NCBI GenBank assembly: GCA_036389375.1
Contig: DASVQA010000074.1
Location: forward strand, 1 to 55,681
Direction: 5' to 3'
From: QHXQ01 sp036389375
GTDB lineage: Bacteria > Acidobacteriota > Blastocatellia > Pyrinomonadales > Pyrinomonadaceae
DNA: 55,681 nt
The position numbers and the translations under genes were made by a program. Under the pieces are notes generated by a model. The model saw only the letters and a list, made by a program, of their open reading frames with translations, did not search any database and had not been told where the DNA came from. This document shows, piece by piece, positions 25,421 through 34,164 of this stretch (its first letter is position 1; the number at the start of each line of letters is the position of its first letter).

Positions 25421-25516
25421 GTTTATTAAATTAGTAAGAGTAGGAAAAGGCGCGCGCTTAAAGTATCGTTTAGTTTGTTGCTCAGACAAGTATCGAATCA
25501 TTGAGGAGAGCCATAG

Positions 25517-26632
25517 ATGGAATTCAGCATCAGCAAGAACGCACTGCAAAAAGAACTCGGCTTTGTGCAGGGTATCGTCGAACGAAAGAATACTATCCCC
25601 GTCCTGTCGAACATTCTCATCGAGTCAATGGGCGAGAACGCGATTCGCATCATTGGCACTGACCTTGACACGACGCTCCGTTGCGAAACCGAGGCCGAAG
25701 TTGTCACGCCCGGTTCAATGTGCGTCGGAGCGCGCAAGCTTTTTGAGATCGCGCGCGTGCTGCCGGATGCAGCAGTCAACTTTCGCAAGGAGGAAAACAA
25801 CTGGGCCGCAGTTAAATGCGAGCGTTCAAGCTTCCGTATCGCCGGCGTTGAGCGCGACAGCTTCCCGGAAGTCCCCGCCTTTCGCTCCGCTCAGGTGAAA
25901 CTCTCGGCGCAGGTGCTAAACACCTTCATCAGCCGCACTATCTTTGCCATCACCCTCGAAGAATCTCGCTACACGCTGTCGGGTGCGAAATTCATGCTCG
26001 ACAAGAGCAGCGGCGCACGCATGATCACGACAGACGGTCATCGCCTCGCCTACATCGAACGCAAAGATTTGGGCGAAGCGGCACAGCAGGTAGACATGGA
26101 TGCGCTCATCCCGCGCAAGACTTTGGCCGAATTGACCAAGCTGACTGCACAATATGAAGGCGACATCGGCTTAGCCGCAGACGAAAACCATATCTACTTC
26201 GAGGTCGGCCCGCGCCTCCTCATCTCGCGCATGTTGACGGGGCAGTTTCCGAACTACGAAATGGTCATGCCAAAGGGCAACGACAAGTCGGCGGTCTTTG
26301 ACAGCGCGCCGCTAGGACAGGCGATCCGGCGCGTCGCCCTGATGGCTGACGACCGCTCGCACGCCATCCGCTTACAACTCGTACCCGGCAGCCTGCACAT
26401 TAGCTCGCAGACGGCTGAAGAGGGTGAAGCGCGTGAGACCGTCGCCACCGAATACGCTGGCGAAGAGACTGAAATCGGCTTCAACGCGCAATACCTACAA
26501 GATTTCCTCAACATCGCCAGCGACGGGCAGGTCGCTTTCGAGTTCAAAGACGGCAACTCCCAAGCGCAACTGCGTCCCGTCTCTGACCCTGATTACGATT
26601 ACCGCTACGTCGTAATGCCGATGCGCCTATAA
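25517..26632 (+). CDS. dnaN: DNA polymerase III sliding clamp (beta subunit)
   Basis: This 371-residue clamp subunit forms a dimeric ring that tethers polymerase to DNA. It begins with the typical MEFSISKNALQKELGFVQGIVERKNTIPVLSNILI and shows three repeated clamp domains. Other landmarks are LDTTLRCE, ITTDGHRLAYIE, the SRMLTGQFPNYE strand and the carboxy-terminal YRYVVMPMRL that lines the protein-binding pocket. The ATG has GAGGAG 8 nt upstream. It follows oriC and precedes recF by 84 bp. Confidence 0.98.
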   Translation: MEFSISKNALQKELGFVQGIVERKNTIPVLSNILIESMGENAIRIIGTDLDTTLRCETEAEVVTPGSMCVGARKLFEIARVLPDAAVNFRKEENNWAAVKCERSSFRIAGVERDSFPEVPAFRSAQVKLSAQVLNTFISRTIFAITLEESRYTLSGAKFMLDKSSGARMITTDGHRLAYIERKDLGEAAQQVDMDALIPRKTLAELTKLTAQYEGDIGLAADENHIYFEVGPRLLISRMLTGQFPNYEMVMPKGNDKSAVFDSAPLGQAIRRVALMADDRSHAIRLQLVPGSLHISSQTAEEGEARETVATEYAGEETEIGFNAQYLQDFLNIASDGQVAFEFKDGNSQAQLRPVSDPDYDYRYVVMPMRL

Positions 26633-26704
26633 CTTTAGCGCGCAACTCAATCAACTACGGCTGCCTCAAGGTTCGTGCCAACGGCGCGCAACGTGGGCGT
26701 GTGT

Positions 26705-26710
26705 TAAAAT
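26705..26710 (+). promoter_or_regulatory. Putative extended -10 element giving a leaderless recF transcript
   Basis: TGTTAAAAT provides a TGn-extended -10 (TAAAAT at 26705-26710) only 6 nt before the recF ATG at 26717. A start about 7 nt downstream of the -10 would coincide with the ATG. No ribosome binding site is visible and no clear -35 exists. Confidence 0.4.
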
Positions 26711-26716
26711 CCCTTC

Positions 26717-27868
26717 ATGCTGCTTGAATCGCTGGAGGTGCATAATTTCAGGAATTTGAGCGGCAAAGTTTCGTGGGGGCCGGGCCTTAACCTCATCTAC
26801 GGCGAAAACGGTCAAGGGAAAACCAACTGGCTTGAAGCCATCTACCTGCTTGCGACGACCAAATCGTTCCGCACCCAACGCCCACAGGAAGCCATCAAGT
26901 TCGACGAAAACCTAGCCGTAGTACGCGGCGTGGTGGCGCGCAGCCGCGAAGTACAGCGTGAACTACAGGTCGCGTTACAAGGCAGCACAAAGGCTCTGTC
27001 AATCAACGGCAAGCGCGAGTCCGTTGCTCGCTATCTGGGCCAGTTGTCCACGGTCGCCTTCACGGCTGACGAACTTGAAGTCGTGCGTGGCGGGCCAGAG
27101 GCACGGCGCAAATTTCTGGATCGCGGTGTTGTCGCGCTGCACCATACCTACATCCAAACGCTGGCCGATTATCAACGGGTTATCAAACAGAAGAATCGCC
27201 TGCTGCAAGACGCCGCAGACGCCGAACTGAGCACCGCCGAAACCTCTGTCCGGCTTGAGCCTTGGAATGAGCAGATCATAGCGCTCAGCGCCGACATACA
27301 CCGGGCACGCACGGACTACGTTAGGCGATTGAACGAAGCGCTTGAGCGGCGTCTATTCGGGCACGAAGAGGTCACGATTCGTTATGTCTCATCGCTCGAA
27401 GGCAAGGGCGATTTAGGGGCTTATGAGGCACTGTTGTCGGAGCGTCTGCGCCTGCGCGTGCAGGCCGAAATGTCCGCCGGCTACGCGCTCATAGGCGCGC
27501 ACCGCGACGACCTTGAAATCCTGTTCGATGGGCGGGATATACGCTCTTTCGGCAGCTCCGGCCAACAGCGTAGCGCATTGATAATACTTGACTTAGCTGC
27601 GATTTCAGTGTATCATTCATGGCACAATGAGTACCCACTCTTCCTGATGGACGATGTGGATGCTGAGCTTGATCGGAAGCGGATCGGACACTTGTTGGAT
27701 TACCTTGAAGGACGCACGCAGACGTTCGTTACGACCTCCAAAGAGAGCTTAGTTGAGCGATATGCGAAGCGTGCCCACGTGGTCGAGATAAAGGCCGGAC
27801 TGGCCCATGAGATTGGCCCGGCCACGGACGAGACTCCAGCAGTCACGACCGGCATTTCCGGCATCTAA
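26717..27868 (+). CDS. recF: DNA replication and repair protein RecF
   Basis: This 383-residue SMC-like ATPase helps load RecA at gaps. It opens LESLEVHNFRNLS and has Walker A YGENGQGKTNWLEA, the signature region FGSSGQQRSALIILDLA and Walker B PLFLMDDVDAELD. All are complete and correctly spaced for the family. No ribosome binding site precedes the ATG. A -10-like element directly upstream suggests an internal promoter in the dnaA-dnaN-recF-gyrB run. gyrB follows after about 50 bp. Confidence 0.97.
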   Translation: MLLESLEVHNFRNLSGKVSWGPGLNLIYGENGQGKTNWLEAIYLLATTKSFRTQRPQEAIKFDENLAVVRGVVARSREVQRELQVALQGSTKALSINGKRESVARYLGQLSTVAFTADELEVVRGGPEARRKFLDRGVVALHHTYIQTLADYQRVIKQKNRLLQDAADAELSTAETSVRLEPWNEQIIALSADIHRARTDYVRRLNEALERRLFGHEEVTIRYVSSLEGKGDLGAYEALLSERLRLRVQAEMSAGYALIGAHRDDLEILFDGRDIRSFGSSGQQRSALIILDLAAISVYHSWHNEYPLFLMDDVDAELDRKRIGHLLDYLEGRTQTFVTTSKESLVERYAKRAHVVEIKAGLAHEIGPATDETPAVTTGISGI

Positions 27869-27919
27869 GGTAATGTTAATTTCCCGTTCTGAAATGAACA
27901 CTTCCGATCAGGCAATTTT

Positions 27920-30403
27920 GTGAGTAGTGATGAAGAGGAGATAGTTTTGTCCACAGCAATTCCAACCACGACAGCAAACAAGAAAAATATGGCCTACAAC
28001 GCCGACACGATCACTGTCTTGGAGGGGCGCGAAGCGGTACGCAAACGTCCTGCTATGTACATCGGCTCGACCGGCGAATTGGGCTTGCACCATCTGGTTT
28101 ACGAGGTCGTAGATAACTCTATTGACGAGGCGCTGGCTGGTTATTGCGACACGGTTGAAGTAACCATTCACTTGGATAACTCAATCACCGTCGTAGATAA
28201 CGGGCGCGGTATCCCTGTCGATTATCATAAGCAAGAGCGCAAATCTGCTGCTGAGGTCGTCATGACCAAACTGCACGCCGGTGGCAAGTTTGATTCCAAT
28301 GCTTACAAGGTTTCGGGCGGCTTGCACGGCGTCGGCGTCTCTTGCGTCAACTTTCTCTCAGAACTCCTGCGGCTCGAAATCTGGCGCGACGGTAAGACCT
28401 ACGAGCAGGAATACAAGCGCGGTATCCCGGTCAACAAGCTTGAGCAGACCGGCAAGACCCGCAAGCGCGGCACAAAGGTCACATTCAAGCCCGATTCCGA
28501 GATTTTCGAGGTCACAGAGTTCAGCTTCGATAAGCTGTCCGAGCGGCTGCGCGAGAAGGCTTTCCTCAACAAGGGCGTGCGTATCACCATCAAGGATGAG
28601 CGTGAAGAGGTTGAGCGCTCGCACGAGTTCTATTACAAGGGCGGCATCGCCGAATTCGTCAAGCACCTCAACAAGAATAAAACCGTGCTGCACGATAAAC
28701 CGCTCTACTTCGAGCGGGTAGCGGAAGCCCTCTCGATTGAGGTCGCCATACAGTACAACGATGCCTACGACGAAAAGGTCTATTCCTTCGCCAACAACAT
28801 CAACACCGTCGATGGCGGCACGCACATGTCTGGCTTTCGTTCTGCCCTGACGCGCACGATCAATAACTACGCCCAGTCTTCAGGCTTAGCCAAGAACTTT
28901 AAAGGCTCTCTGAGCGGCGACGACGTGCGCGAGGGGTTAGTAGCGGTCATCTCCGTAAAACTGCCACAGCCGCAATTTGAGGGGCAAACAAAGGGTAAGC
29001 TCAACTCGGACGTGAAGGGCGCAGTCGAATCATTCCTGAACGAGCGGTTGACTGAATATTTCGAGCAGAATCCGCCGGTAGCCAAAAAGATTGTCGGCAA
29101 GGCGATTGACGCCGCGCGCGGGCGCGAGGCGGCACGCAAGGCGCGTGAGATTGTCCGCAAGGGCGCGATGGGCTCAACCATGCTCCCCGGCAAACTGGCC
29201 GATTGCCAGGAGCGTGACCCTACGCTCTGCGAACTTTATATCGTCGAAGGGGATTCTGCCGGCGGGAGCGCCAAACAGGGACGTGACCGGCGCAATCAGG
29301 CCGTTTTACCCTTAAAAGGTAAAATCTTGAACGTCGAAAAGGCTCGTTTCGACAAAATGCTCAGTCATACCGAGATAAAAACCCTGATCACGGCGCTTGG
29401 TACGGGTATCGGTAAGGATGATTTTGACCTTGGCCGGCTCCGCTATCACAAAATCGTCTTCATGACTGATGCTGATGTGGATGGTTCGCACATCCGCACA
29501 TTGTTGCTGACCTTCTTTTACCGCCAAATGCCGGAGTTGATCGAAGCGGGACACATCTACATCGCCCAACCGCCGTTGTTTAAAGTGAAACGGGGTAAGC
29601 GCGAGGAGTACATTAAAGATGAGCGGTCGCTTGTACGCTTCCTCATGCGGCAGGCCACGAGTGAGTTGAAAGTTAAATTAGCCGGCGACGGCTCTGTTAT
29701 CGAAGGGCGTGAGCTGGCGCGCGCTTTGGAACAGATGGTCGAATTCAAGCGGTATTGTGAGAAGTTAGTGCGCCGTTTGGTTGGTGACGAGCAGTTGCTA
29801 CATCTATTGCTTGAAGCTTTCGCCGGGCGCGAAGGGGTCTTGCGGCAAGCGCAGAACATAAGTTTGCGCGGCGTGTTCCAGGAGGAGCGTGGCAAATTAA
29901 TTGCCCGTGTTGAAGGGCGACTGGCGAAGGCTGGCTATCGCACAGACCTCTCAACGGACGAGGAGCATGGTCTTTGGGAGATTGACGTGACCACGCCGAG
30001 TGGCGCGAAAGTCATAATCGACTGGGAACTCGCCAGCCACGTCGAGTTTCAGAAGGCCATGGAGTTTTACGGTAGCCTTGAGACACGTTTGGCTGCGCCC
30101 TTTATTTTCGGCGAAAACGGCTCAAGCGAGCAGATCGAGACGCGTGAGGCGCTGCTCGAGCGCGTGCTTGTCTCAGCTAAGAAAGACCTGACGATTCAAC
30201 GTTACAAGGGCTTGGGCGAGATGAACCCGGAGCAACTCTGGGAGACGACCATGAACCCGGAGAAGCGCACATTGCTTCAAGTCAAGATTGATGACGCGGT
30301 TGAGACAGACCAAATCTTCACGGTCTTGATGGGTGATGCGGTGGAGCCGCGCCGCCGCTTCATCGAGGATAATGCGCTGGACGTGAAGAATCTGGACATC
30401 TAA
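27920..30403 (+). CDS. gyrB: DNA gyrase subunit B
   Basis: This 827-residue subunit supplies the ATPase and Toprim parts of gyrase. The GHKL ATPase shows EVVDNSIDEALAG, VVDNGRGIPV and GGLHGVGVSCVN. The Toprim domain shows YIVEGDSAGGSAKQGRDR and MTDADVDGSHIRTLLL. About 165 residues are inserted between the catalytic core and the C-terminal QRYKGLGEMNPEQLWETTMNP, as in the long gammaproteobacterial form. GTG at 27920 gives the longest product. A TTG at 27947 has a better placed GAGGAG and would remove nine residues. A strong terminator follows. Confidence 0.97.
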   Translation: MSSDEEEIVLSTAIPTTTANKKNMAYNADTITVLEGREAVRKRPAMYIGSTGELGLHHLVYEVVDNSIDEALAGYCDTVEVTIHLDNSITVVDNGRGIPVDYHKQERKSAAEVVMTKLHAGGKFDSNAYKVSGGLHGVGVSCVNFLSELLRLEIWRDGKTYEQEYKRGIPVNKLEQTGKTRKRGTKVTFKPDSEIFEVTEFSFDKLSERLREKAFLNKGVRITIKDEREEVERSHEFYYKGGIAEFVKHLNKNKTVLHDKPLYFERVAEALSIEVAIQYNDAYDEKVYSFANNINTVDGGTHMSGFRSALTRTINNYAQSSGLAKNFKGSLSGDDVREGLVAVISVKLPQPQFEGQTKGKLNSDVKGAVESFLNERLTEYFEQNPPVAKKIVGKAIDAARGREAARKAREIVRKGAMGSTMLPGKLADCQERDPTLCELYIVEGDSAGGSAKQGRDRRNQAVLPLKGKILNVEKARFDKMLSHTEIKTLITALGTGIGKDDFDLGRLRYHKIVFMTDADVDGSHIRTLLLTFFYRQMPELIEAGHIYIAQPPLFKVKRGKREEYIKDERSLVRFLMRQATSELKVKLAGDGSVIEGRELARALEQMVEFKRYCEKLVRRLVGDEQLLHLLLEAFAGREGVLRQAQNISLRGVFQEERGKLIARVEGRLAKAGYRTDLSTDEEHGLWEIDVTTPSGAKVIIDWELASHVEFQKAMEFYGSLETRLAAPFIFGENGSSEQIETREALLERVLVSAKKDLTIQRYKGLGEMNPEQLWETTMNPEKRTLLQVKIDDAVETDQIFTVLMGDAVEPRRRFIEDNALDVKNLDI

Positions 30404-30491
30404 GTCTGCGGCCAGACGAGCATGTCCTGAGTTAGTTTGACACGGCGGGGCTGCTCGCCTAGAATGTAGTCCTTTCCTCCTGTGGATATTG

Positions 30492-30531
30492 TCCGCTGCA
30501 TGCATCTCGCGCATGCAGCGGAATTTTTTTT
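30492..30531 (+). terminator. Rho-independent terminator of the dnaA-gyrB run
   Basis: TCCGCTGCATGC (30492-30503) pairs perfectly with 30511-30522 around a 7-nt loop and is followed by AA and eight T residues. It lies 88 bp after the gyrB stop. Confidence 0.95.
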
Positions 30532-30581
30532 GGCTGCAAAACGTTAGAACAGCGGCTGAGTTCTTCAGCTAGGCTTACGTT

Positions 30582-30821
30582 TTACTTGTTTTCGTCGCGG
30601 CCATCAGGAAATTGCTCATTCAGATCGATCCGGTCAGGCTTCGTCGCGCCTCGTTGGTTATAGTAACCACCAGGTGCAAACTGACCCGACTCGCCGATGT
30701 CCAGCGAGCGCTCATCATTTGCCGGATTGAGGTCTTCGACCGGGTTTGGCGTCGCATCCGGTTTCAGATCAGGGTCGCGCGAAGTGTCAAGCGTGGATTG
30801 GGATTGATTGTTGTCCGCCAT
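30582..30821 (-). CDS. Small acidic hydrophilic protein of unknown function
   Basis: This 79-residue protein begins MADNNQSQSTLDTSRDPD and ends RIDLNEQFPDGRDENK. It is rich in Asp, Asn, Pro, Gln and Glu, has no hydrophobic segment or cysteine, and is probably largely disordered. The start is well supported by AGGAGC 7 nt before the ATG. It lies 25 bp downstream of the AMMECR1 gene on the same strand and may share its transcript. I do not recognise the family. Confidence 0.75.
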   Translation of the reverse strand: MADNNQSQSTLDTSRDPDLKPDATPNPVEDLNPANDERSLDIGESGQFAPGGYYNQRGATKPDRIDLNEQFPDGRDENK

Positions 30822-30846
30822 GTTCGTTGCTCCTTGTGCTGAAGGT

Positions 30847-31464
30847 TTAAGCCGCATCGGGCTGTTCAGTGAAACGTTTGACGCGAAAACGATAAAGCTT
30901 GAGCGCCGCATCGGGGCGCAAACCCGCTTTGCGGGCCGCGATTGCGACCTGTTGGGCAGCATGCCCGACGCCCTCAATCGCCGGCAACAGCAACCCGCGT
31001 TGCCGGCCCGATTCGTCCGTGACGACGACCCCGTAGATGTTTGGGTCTAGGTCTTGCATCTGCGCTGGCTCTGGCGCTGAGAGCACATCGACGGAAAAGC
31101 GCAGGTGCGGGAATTCGGCCGGCGTGATTGGCCGGAAGCGCGGGTCGCGGGTCGCGGCGCTGATGGCGTTAGCGATTAATTCTTCGGCCAGCGATGGATA
31201 GGTCGGCTCAATCGTCCCGATGCAGCCGCGCAGGTCGCCGCTGTCGGTCTTAATTGAGACGAAGCAGGCGGCCGGGTGCTGCAAAGGCGACTCGGTGTCA
31301 AAGTCCGGCGGTGTAATGACACGCTCCTCGCGGACGAAAACTTCAACTGTTCGTCGCGCGAGGCGCGGCAAGTCGGCATAATCGAATGTGTGCCCGACGG
31401 AAGTGCTGAGTCCGGGTTGTACGACCGGCGCACTGCGGTCTTGTTCAAGCTTAGCTTTCATCAT
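30847..31464 (-). CDS. AMMECR1 domain protein (AmmeMemoRadiSam protein A type)
   Basis: This 205-residue protein carries the AMMECR1 hallmark LRGCIGTIEP after the conserved entry segment (LARRTVEVFVREERVITPP). RDPRFRPITPAEFPHLRFSVDVLS and the terminal YRFRVKRF follow. The cysteine in RGCIG is conserved and suspected to be catalytic, but the reaction is unknown. Its MMK start overlaps the end of the LigB-like gene by 14 nt, so the two are translationally coupled. The radical SAM member that often accompanies this pair is not nearby. Confidence 0.92.
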   Translation of the reverse strand: MMKAKLEQDRSAPVVQPGLSTSVGHTFDYADLPRLARRTVEVFVREERVITPPDFDTESPLQHPAACFVSIKTDSGDLRGCIGTIEPTYPSLAEELIANAISAATRDPRFRPITPAEFPHLRFSVDVLSAPEPAQMQDLDPNIYGVVVTDESGRQRGLLLPAIEGVGHAAQQVAIAARKAGLRPDAALKLYRFRVKRFTEQPDAA

Positions 31465-32281
31465 GCGCCCTCGCTGTCTGCGCAAGCTGCGCGACCATGT
31501 AGCCGACGCCAAAGGGGGCCTCGTAGTGCAAGACCTCGCTCGCGCGTGCGCCGTCTGCGGCTGTGCCGATGGCGACGAGCAGCGAGCGATAACCACATTC
31601 GCCCGCCAGTCGGCGCAGGTCTTGATCAATTTCGATGATCCGCTCAGGCGCAGCGGCGCTAATGGCCGCGACAATCTCTTCGTCGAACAGATGCGCGTTC
31701 GGATAATAACCGGCGGGCGCACCCGGCTTCAGCCGATGACTCAGATCGCCGCTGGCGATGAAGGCAACGGCCCGGCCCATGCGAGCAGCAGCGCGGTTGA
31801 TGCATGCGCCAAAGCGCAGGTGGTCTTCGTTCGACAGGAAGCTATAGCCGAGGGCGACGACGCGCCCGCGCCAGCCGTTGCGCAGGAAGAAATAGAGCGG
31901 TACGGCCGTGCCATGATCCAGTTCATAACCTGCCGGCAGGCGCAGTAAGCGATAACCGGATTCGGCGGCCACCGCTTCGATTGCAGCGAGCAACTCTGCA
32001 TCAAGCGGCGCGCTGACGGTCGCCTCCGGCGCACGGAAATCAGCGAAGTCGCCGTGAAGTTCCGGCTCGTCGTAGACGACAAAGGCGCGTGCATCGAGCG
32101 GCGCGTGCGGCGAGACGATGACGAGCGTCTCCGCGCCGGCCGCGAGCATGCGCTCGGTCAAAGCGCGCATGGCGTCAATTGAGCCGCGCACTTCGGCGAT
32201 GGCCTCGCGTCCGACTTCGGGCACCATGATCGGCGGATGCGGGGCGACGCCGACAAAGACGATAGAGCCGCTATTTGCCAT
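31451..32281 (-). CDS. LigB/MEMO-like class III extradiol dioxygenase family protein
   Basis: This 276-residue protein has the LigB/MEMO fold signatures VAPHPPIMVPEVG (metal-ligand histidine at about 14-15), VIVSPHAPLD, LDHGTAVPLYF and FIASGDLSHRL. In true extradiol dioxygenases these histidines and a glutamate bind iron. In the AMMECR1-linked group the substrate is unknown. The start at ATG 32281 (MANSGSIVFVG) was chosen by alignment to the fold. The upstream open stretch is low quality. It overlaps the AMMECR1 gene at its 3' end. Confidence 0.88.
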   Translation of the reverse strand: MANSGSIVFVGVAPHPPIMVPEVGREAIAEVRGSIDAMRALTERMLAAGAETLVIVSPHAPLDARAFVVYDEPELHGDFADFRAPEATVSAPLDAELLAAIEAVAAESGYRLLRLPAGYELDHGTAVPLYFFLRNGWRGRVVALGYSFLSNEDHLRFGACINRAAARMGRAVAFIASGDLSHRLKPGAPAGYYPNAHLFDEEIVAAISAAAPERIIEIDQDLRRLAGECGYRSLLVAIGTAADGARASEVLHYEAPFGVGYMVAQLAQTARAHDES

Positions 32282-32530
32282 CTTGCGCTGCGAATCGAAC
32301 GATTGCGCTGCCTGTTGTCGCCCGTGTCGAAGCACTAAAAGGGGAACAAGCGGATAAAGGCCGCGCGGTCGGCGACAGGCGGCAGCGTTGATCTTTACTT
32401 TCGAGGGATGCGCGGATTCTATCACAGCACAGGGTCGCACCGGCAAGCAGACGAGGCACACATGAAAAGGCGGCGACGTGTGTTATAGGATACAGCGCGT
32501 GTGTACGGACGGCAGCGGACTGTTAAGTTG
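32282..32530. other. Divergent promoter region between the LigB-like gene and the flavoprotein gene
   Basis: These 249 bases separate divergent genes. A TATAGGATACA stretch near 32486 could contain the rightward -10. No clear -35, operator or hairpin was identified. Confidence 0.35.
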
Positions 32531-33757
32531 ATGATGGAGGCAGAGAACTTCGACGTATTGATCGTGGGCGCAGGCCCGGCCGGTTCGTTTGCGGCTGAGC
32601 AACTGGCGCGCGCGGGCGTGCGCGTGGCGTTGTTTGACGGGCGACCGCCGGGCGAACCGAAGGCGTGTGGCGGCGGTGTGACCTCGAAGGCGCTCACCGC
32701 TTGGCCGCATCTGCTCACGGCGGCCGGGCGCACGGTCGAAGAGGTCGAGATGTACTCGCCTGCGGGAACGCGCGTGCGCTTATGCTTGCGCGAACCCTTC
32801 GCCATCTACTCACGCTCGGCCTTCGACTCGTACCTGCGCGAACGCGCCCGCGCGGCCGGCGCACAGGTCTTTCACACGCGCGTCACGCTCAGTGAACGAA
32901 AGGACGAGCACGAGCGTTGGACTGTCCGCGCGCGCAATGGGGCAAGCTGGCGCGGCGCGGTGGTCGTCGCCGCCGACGGCGCGAACAGTCCGATTGCGCG
33001 CCGGTTCGCGGGCGCGCTGCCGAATCACGAGATGGAGGTCGCCTTCGGCTATCGCGCACCGCTGCCGAGCGCGGTTGAAGCGCCGACGGTCATCGCGTTT
33101 CTGCCCGGCTGGGCCGGTTACGCCTGGGCGTTCCCGCGCCTCGATCACGTCTCGTTCGGCATCGCCACCACGCAGGACGCCTTTGATCATCAGGCACTCG
33201 ATGCGCTGCTCTGGCGCTTTATGGTGGGCTATTACCGGCAACGCACAGACCGAGGCGCGCCGCTCTGGTCTGCGGCGAAGCAAAGACAGGGGCAGGCACG
33301 CGACGAGTTGCTCGCCACCAGACTGCGCGCTTCCGTCGAACGCTACGCCGCACGGATTCCGGGTCTCACGCCGGAGACGTGGGACGCACGCCGCGCGGCG
33401 GGGCACGACTGGGCGCTGCTGGGCGACGCCGCCGGCTTCGCTGACCCCGTTACGGGCGAAGGCATCTACTACGCGCTTCGTTCGGCCGAACTGTTTGCGA
33501 CCGCTTACCTGTCCGGTCAGGTCGAAACTTACGAGGCGCGCTGGCGCGCAGACTTCGGGCGCGAGTTACGCCGGGCCGCACGCATGCGCGCACGCTTCTA
33601 CGGACGCTTCATGGGCGGCCCCTTCACCGCGCGCATGATCGATTTCGCACGCCTCCATCCCGGCGTCCGCCGCACGCTCCGCGAACTCGTCGCGGGCGAT
33701 CAAGGCTACGTCGGGCTTAAACGCACACTTGCGCGCCGCGCCATCTGGCCGCTCTAA
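32531..33757 (+). CDS. Geranylgeranyl reductase-family FAD-dependent oxidoreductase
   Basis: This 408-residue flavoprotein has the N-terminal FAD loop VLIVGAGPAGSFAAEQLARAG. The ACGGGVTSKAL segment is typical of geranylgeranyl reductase-type enzymes. VVAADGANSPIARR is the DG motif, and LLGDAAGFADPVTGEGIYYALRS the second FAD motif. Such enzymes reduce isoprenoid chains of lipids, quinones or chlorophyll, or act as halogenase-like monooxygenases. The substrate is not evident. Two adjacent ATGs (32531, 32534) and a GTG at 32501 are possible starts. The gene is monocistronic, with opposing neighbours on both sides. Confidence 0.88.
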   Translation: MMEAENFDVLIVGAGPAGSFAAEQLARAGVRVALFDGRPPGEPKACGGGVTSKALTAWPHLLTAAGRTVEEVEMYSPAGTRVRLCLREPFAIYSRSAFDSYLRERARAAGAQVFHTRVTLSERKDEHERWTVRARNGASWRGAVVVAADGANSPIARRFAGALPNHEMEVAFGYRAPLPSAVEAPTVIAFLPGWAGYAWAFPRLDHVSFGIATTQDAFDHQALDALLWRFMVGYYRQRTDRGAPLWSAAKQRQGQARDELLATRLRASVERYAARIPGLTPETWDARRAAGHDWALLGDAAGFADPVTGEGIYYALRSAELFATAYLSGQVETYEARWRADFGRELRRAARMRARFYGRFMGGPFTARMIDFARLHPGVRRTLRELVAGDQGYVGLKRTLARRAIWPL

Positions 33758-33788
33758 ACATAAATGGCGGGCGCTTCAGACGCGCGCT

Positions 33789-34076
33789 TCAATGAATGAT
33801 TTCGGGATCGACATCGAGCAAGAGCCGGCGGGCGCGTTCGAGTGCGGCAGCATTGTCGAGCACGATGTAGAGCAGGGGTAGGACTTTGGCGCGTTCGTCG
33901 TCGGCAGCTTCGGCAAGCCGGGCCAGAAACTTTGGCACGTCGCGCACGCCCTGTACGATGTAGAGCGCGATGCGCTCGGCTTCGAGTTGGTCGCGCCCTT
34001 CACGCACGAGCATCTCGGTCAGCTTGCGCCGCACGTCCTCGAACATATCAAACTCGCTGCTGGTATCTTCGATCAT
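33789..34076 (-). CDS. Hypothetical small helical protein
   Basis: This 95-residue protein begins MIEDTSSEFDMFEDVRRKL and is predicted almost entirely helical, with charged heptad-like patterns (ERARRLLLDVDPEIIH at the end). It has no signal peptide, cysteine or recognised motif. The start is supported by AAGGTGG 3 nt before the ATG, a rather close spacing. It converges with the flavoprotein gene (31 bp) and follows the thioesterase gene on the same strand by 88 bp. I do not recognise the family. Confidence 0.65.
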   Translation of the reverse strand: MIEDTSSEFDMFEDVRRKLTEMLVREGRDQLEAERIALYIVQGVRDVPKFLARLAEAADDERAKVLPLLYIVLDNAAALERARRLLLDVDPEIIH

Positions 34077-34164
34077 AAACCACCTTGTCTTAAGCGTGAG
34101 GCGCAAGCTTTAGCACGCGAGGCGAGCGTGCATTCTACCCGAGTCGGGCGCGGCATGGGTGAAA

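Larger units (their letters stand above)
25137..25516. other. oriC: Probable chromosomal origin of replication (oriC)
   Basis: The dnaA-dnaN gap holds about eleven 9-mers of the form TTTTCCACA or ATTTCCACA. On the plus strand they start at 25160, 25216, 25224, 25287, 25307, 25319, 25372 and 25380. Inverted copies start at 25253, 25261 and 25333. Boxes 25213-25233 and 25252-25272 form a perfect 21-bp inverted repeat. The last pair is followed by GGCC, five CTA triplets (25393-25407) and an AT stretch (25409-25420 and beyond). This mirrors the box, GC patch, DnaA-trio and unwinding order of the Bacillus subtilis origin. The dnaN ribosome binding site GAGGAG is at the right end. Confidence 0.9.
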
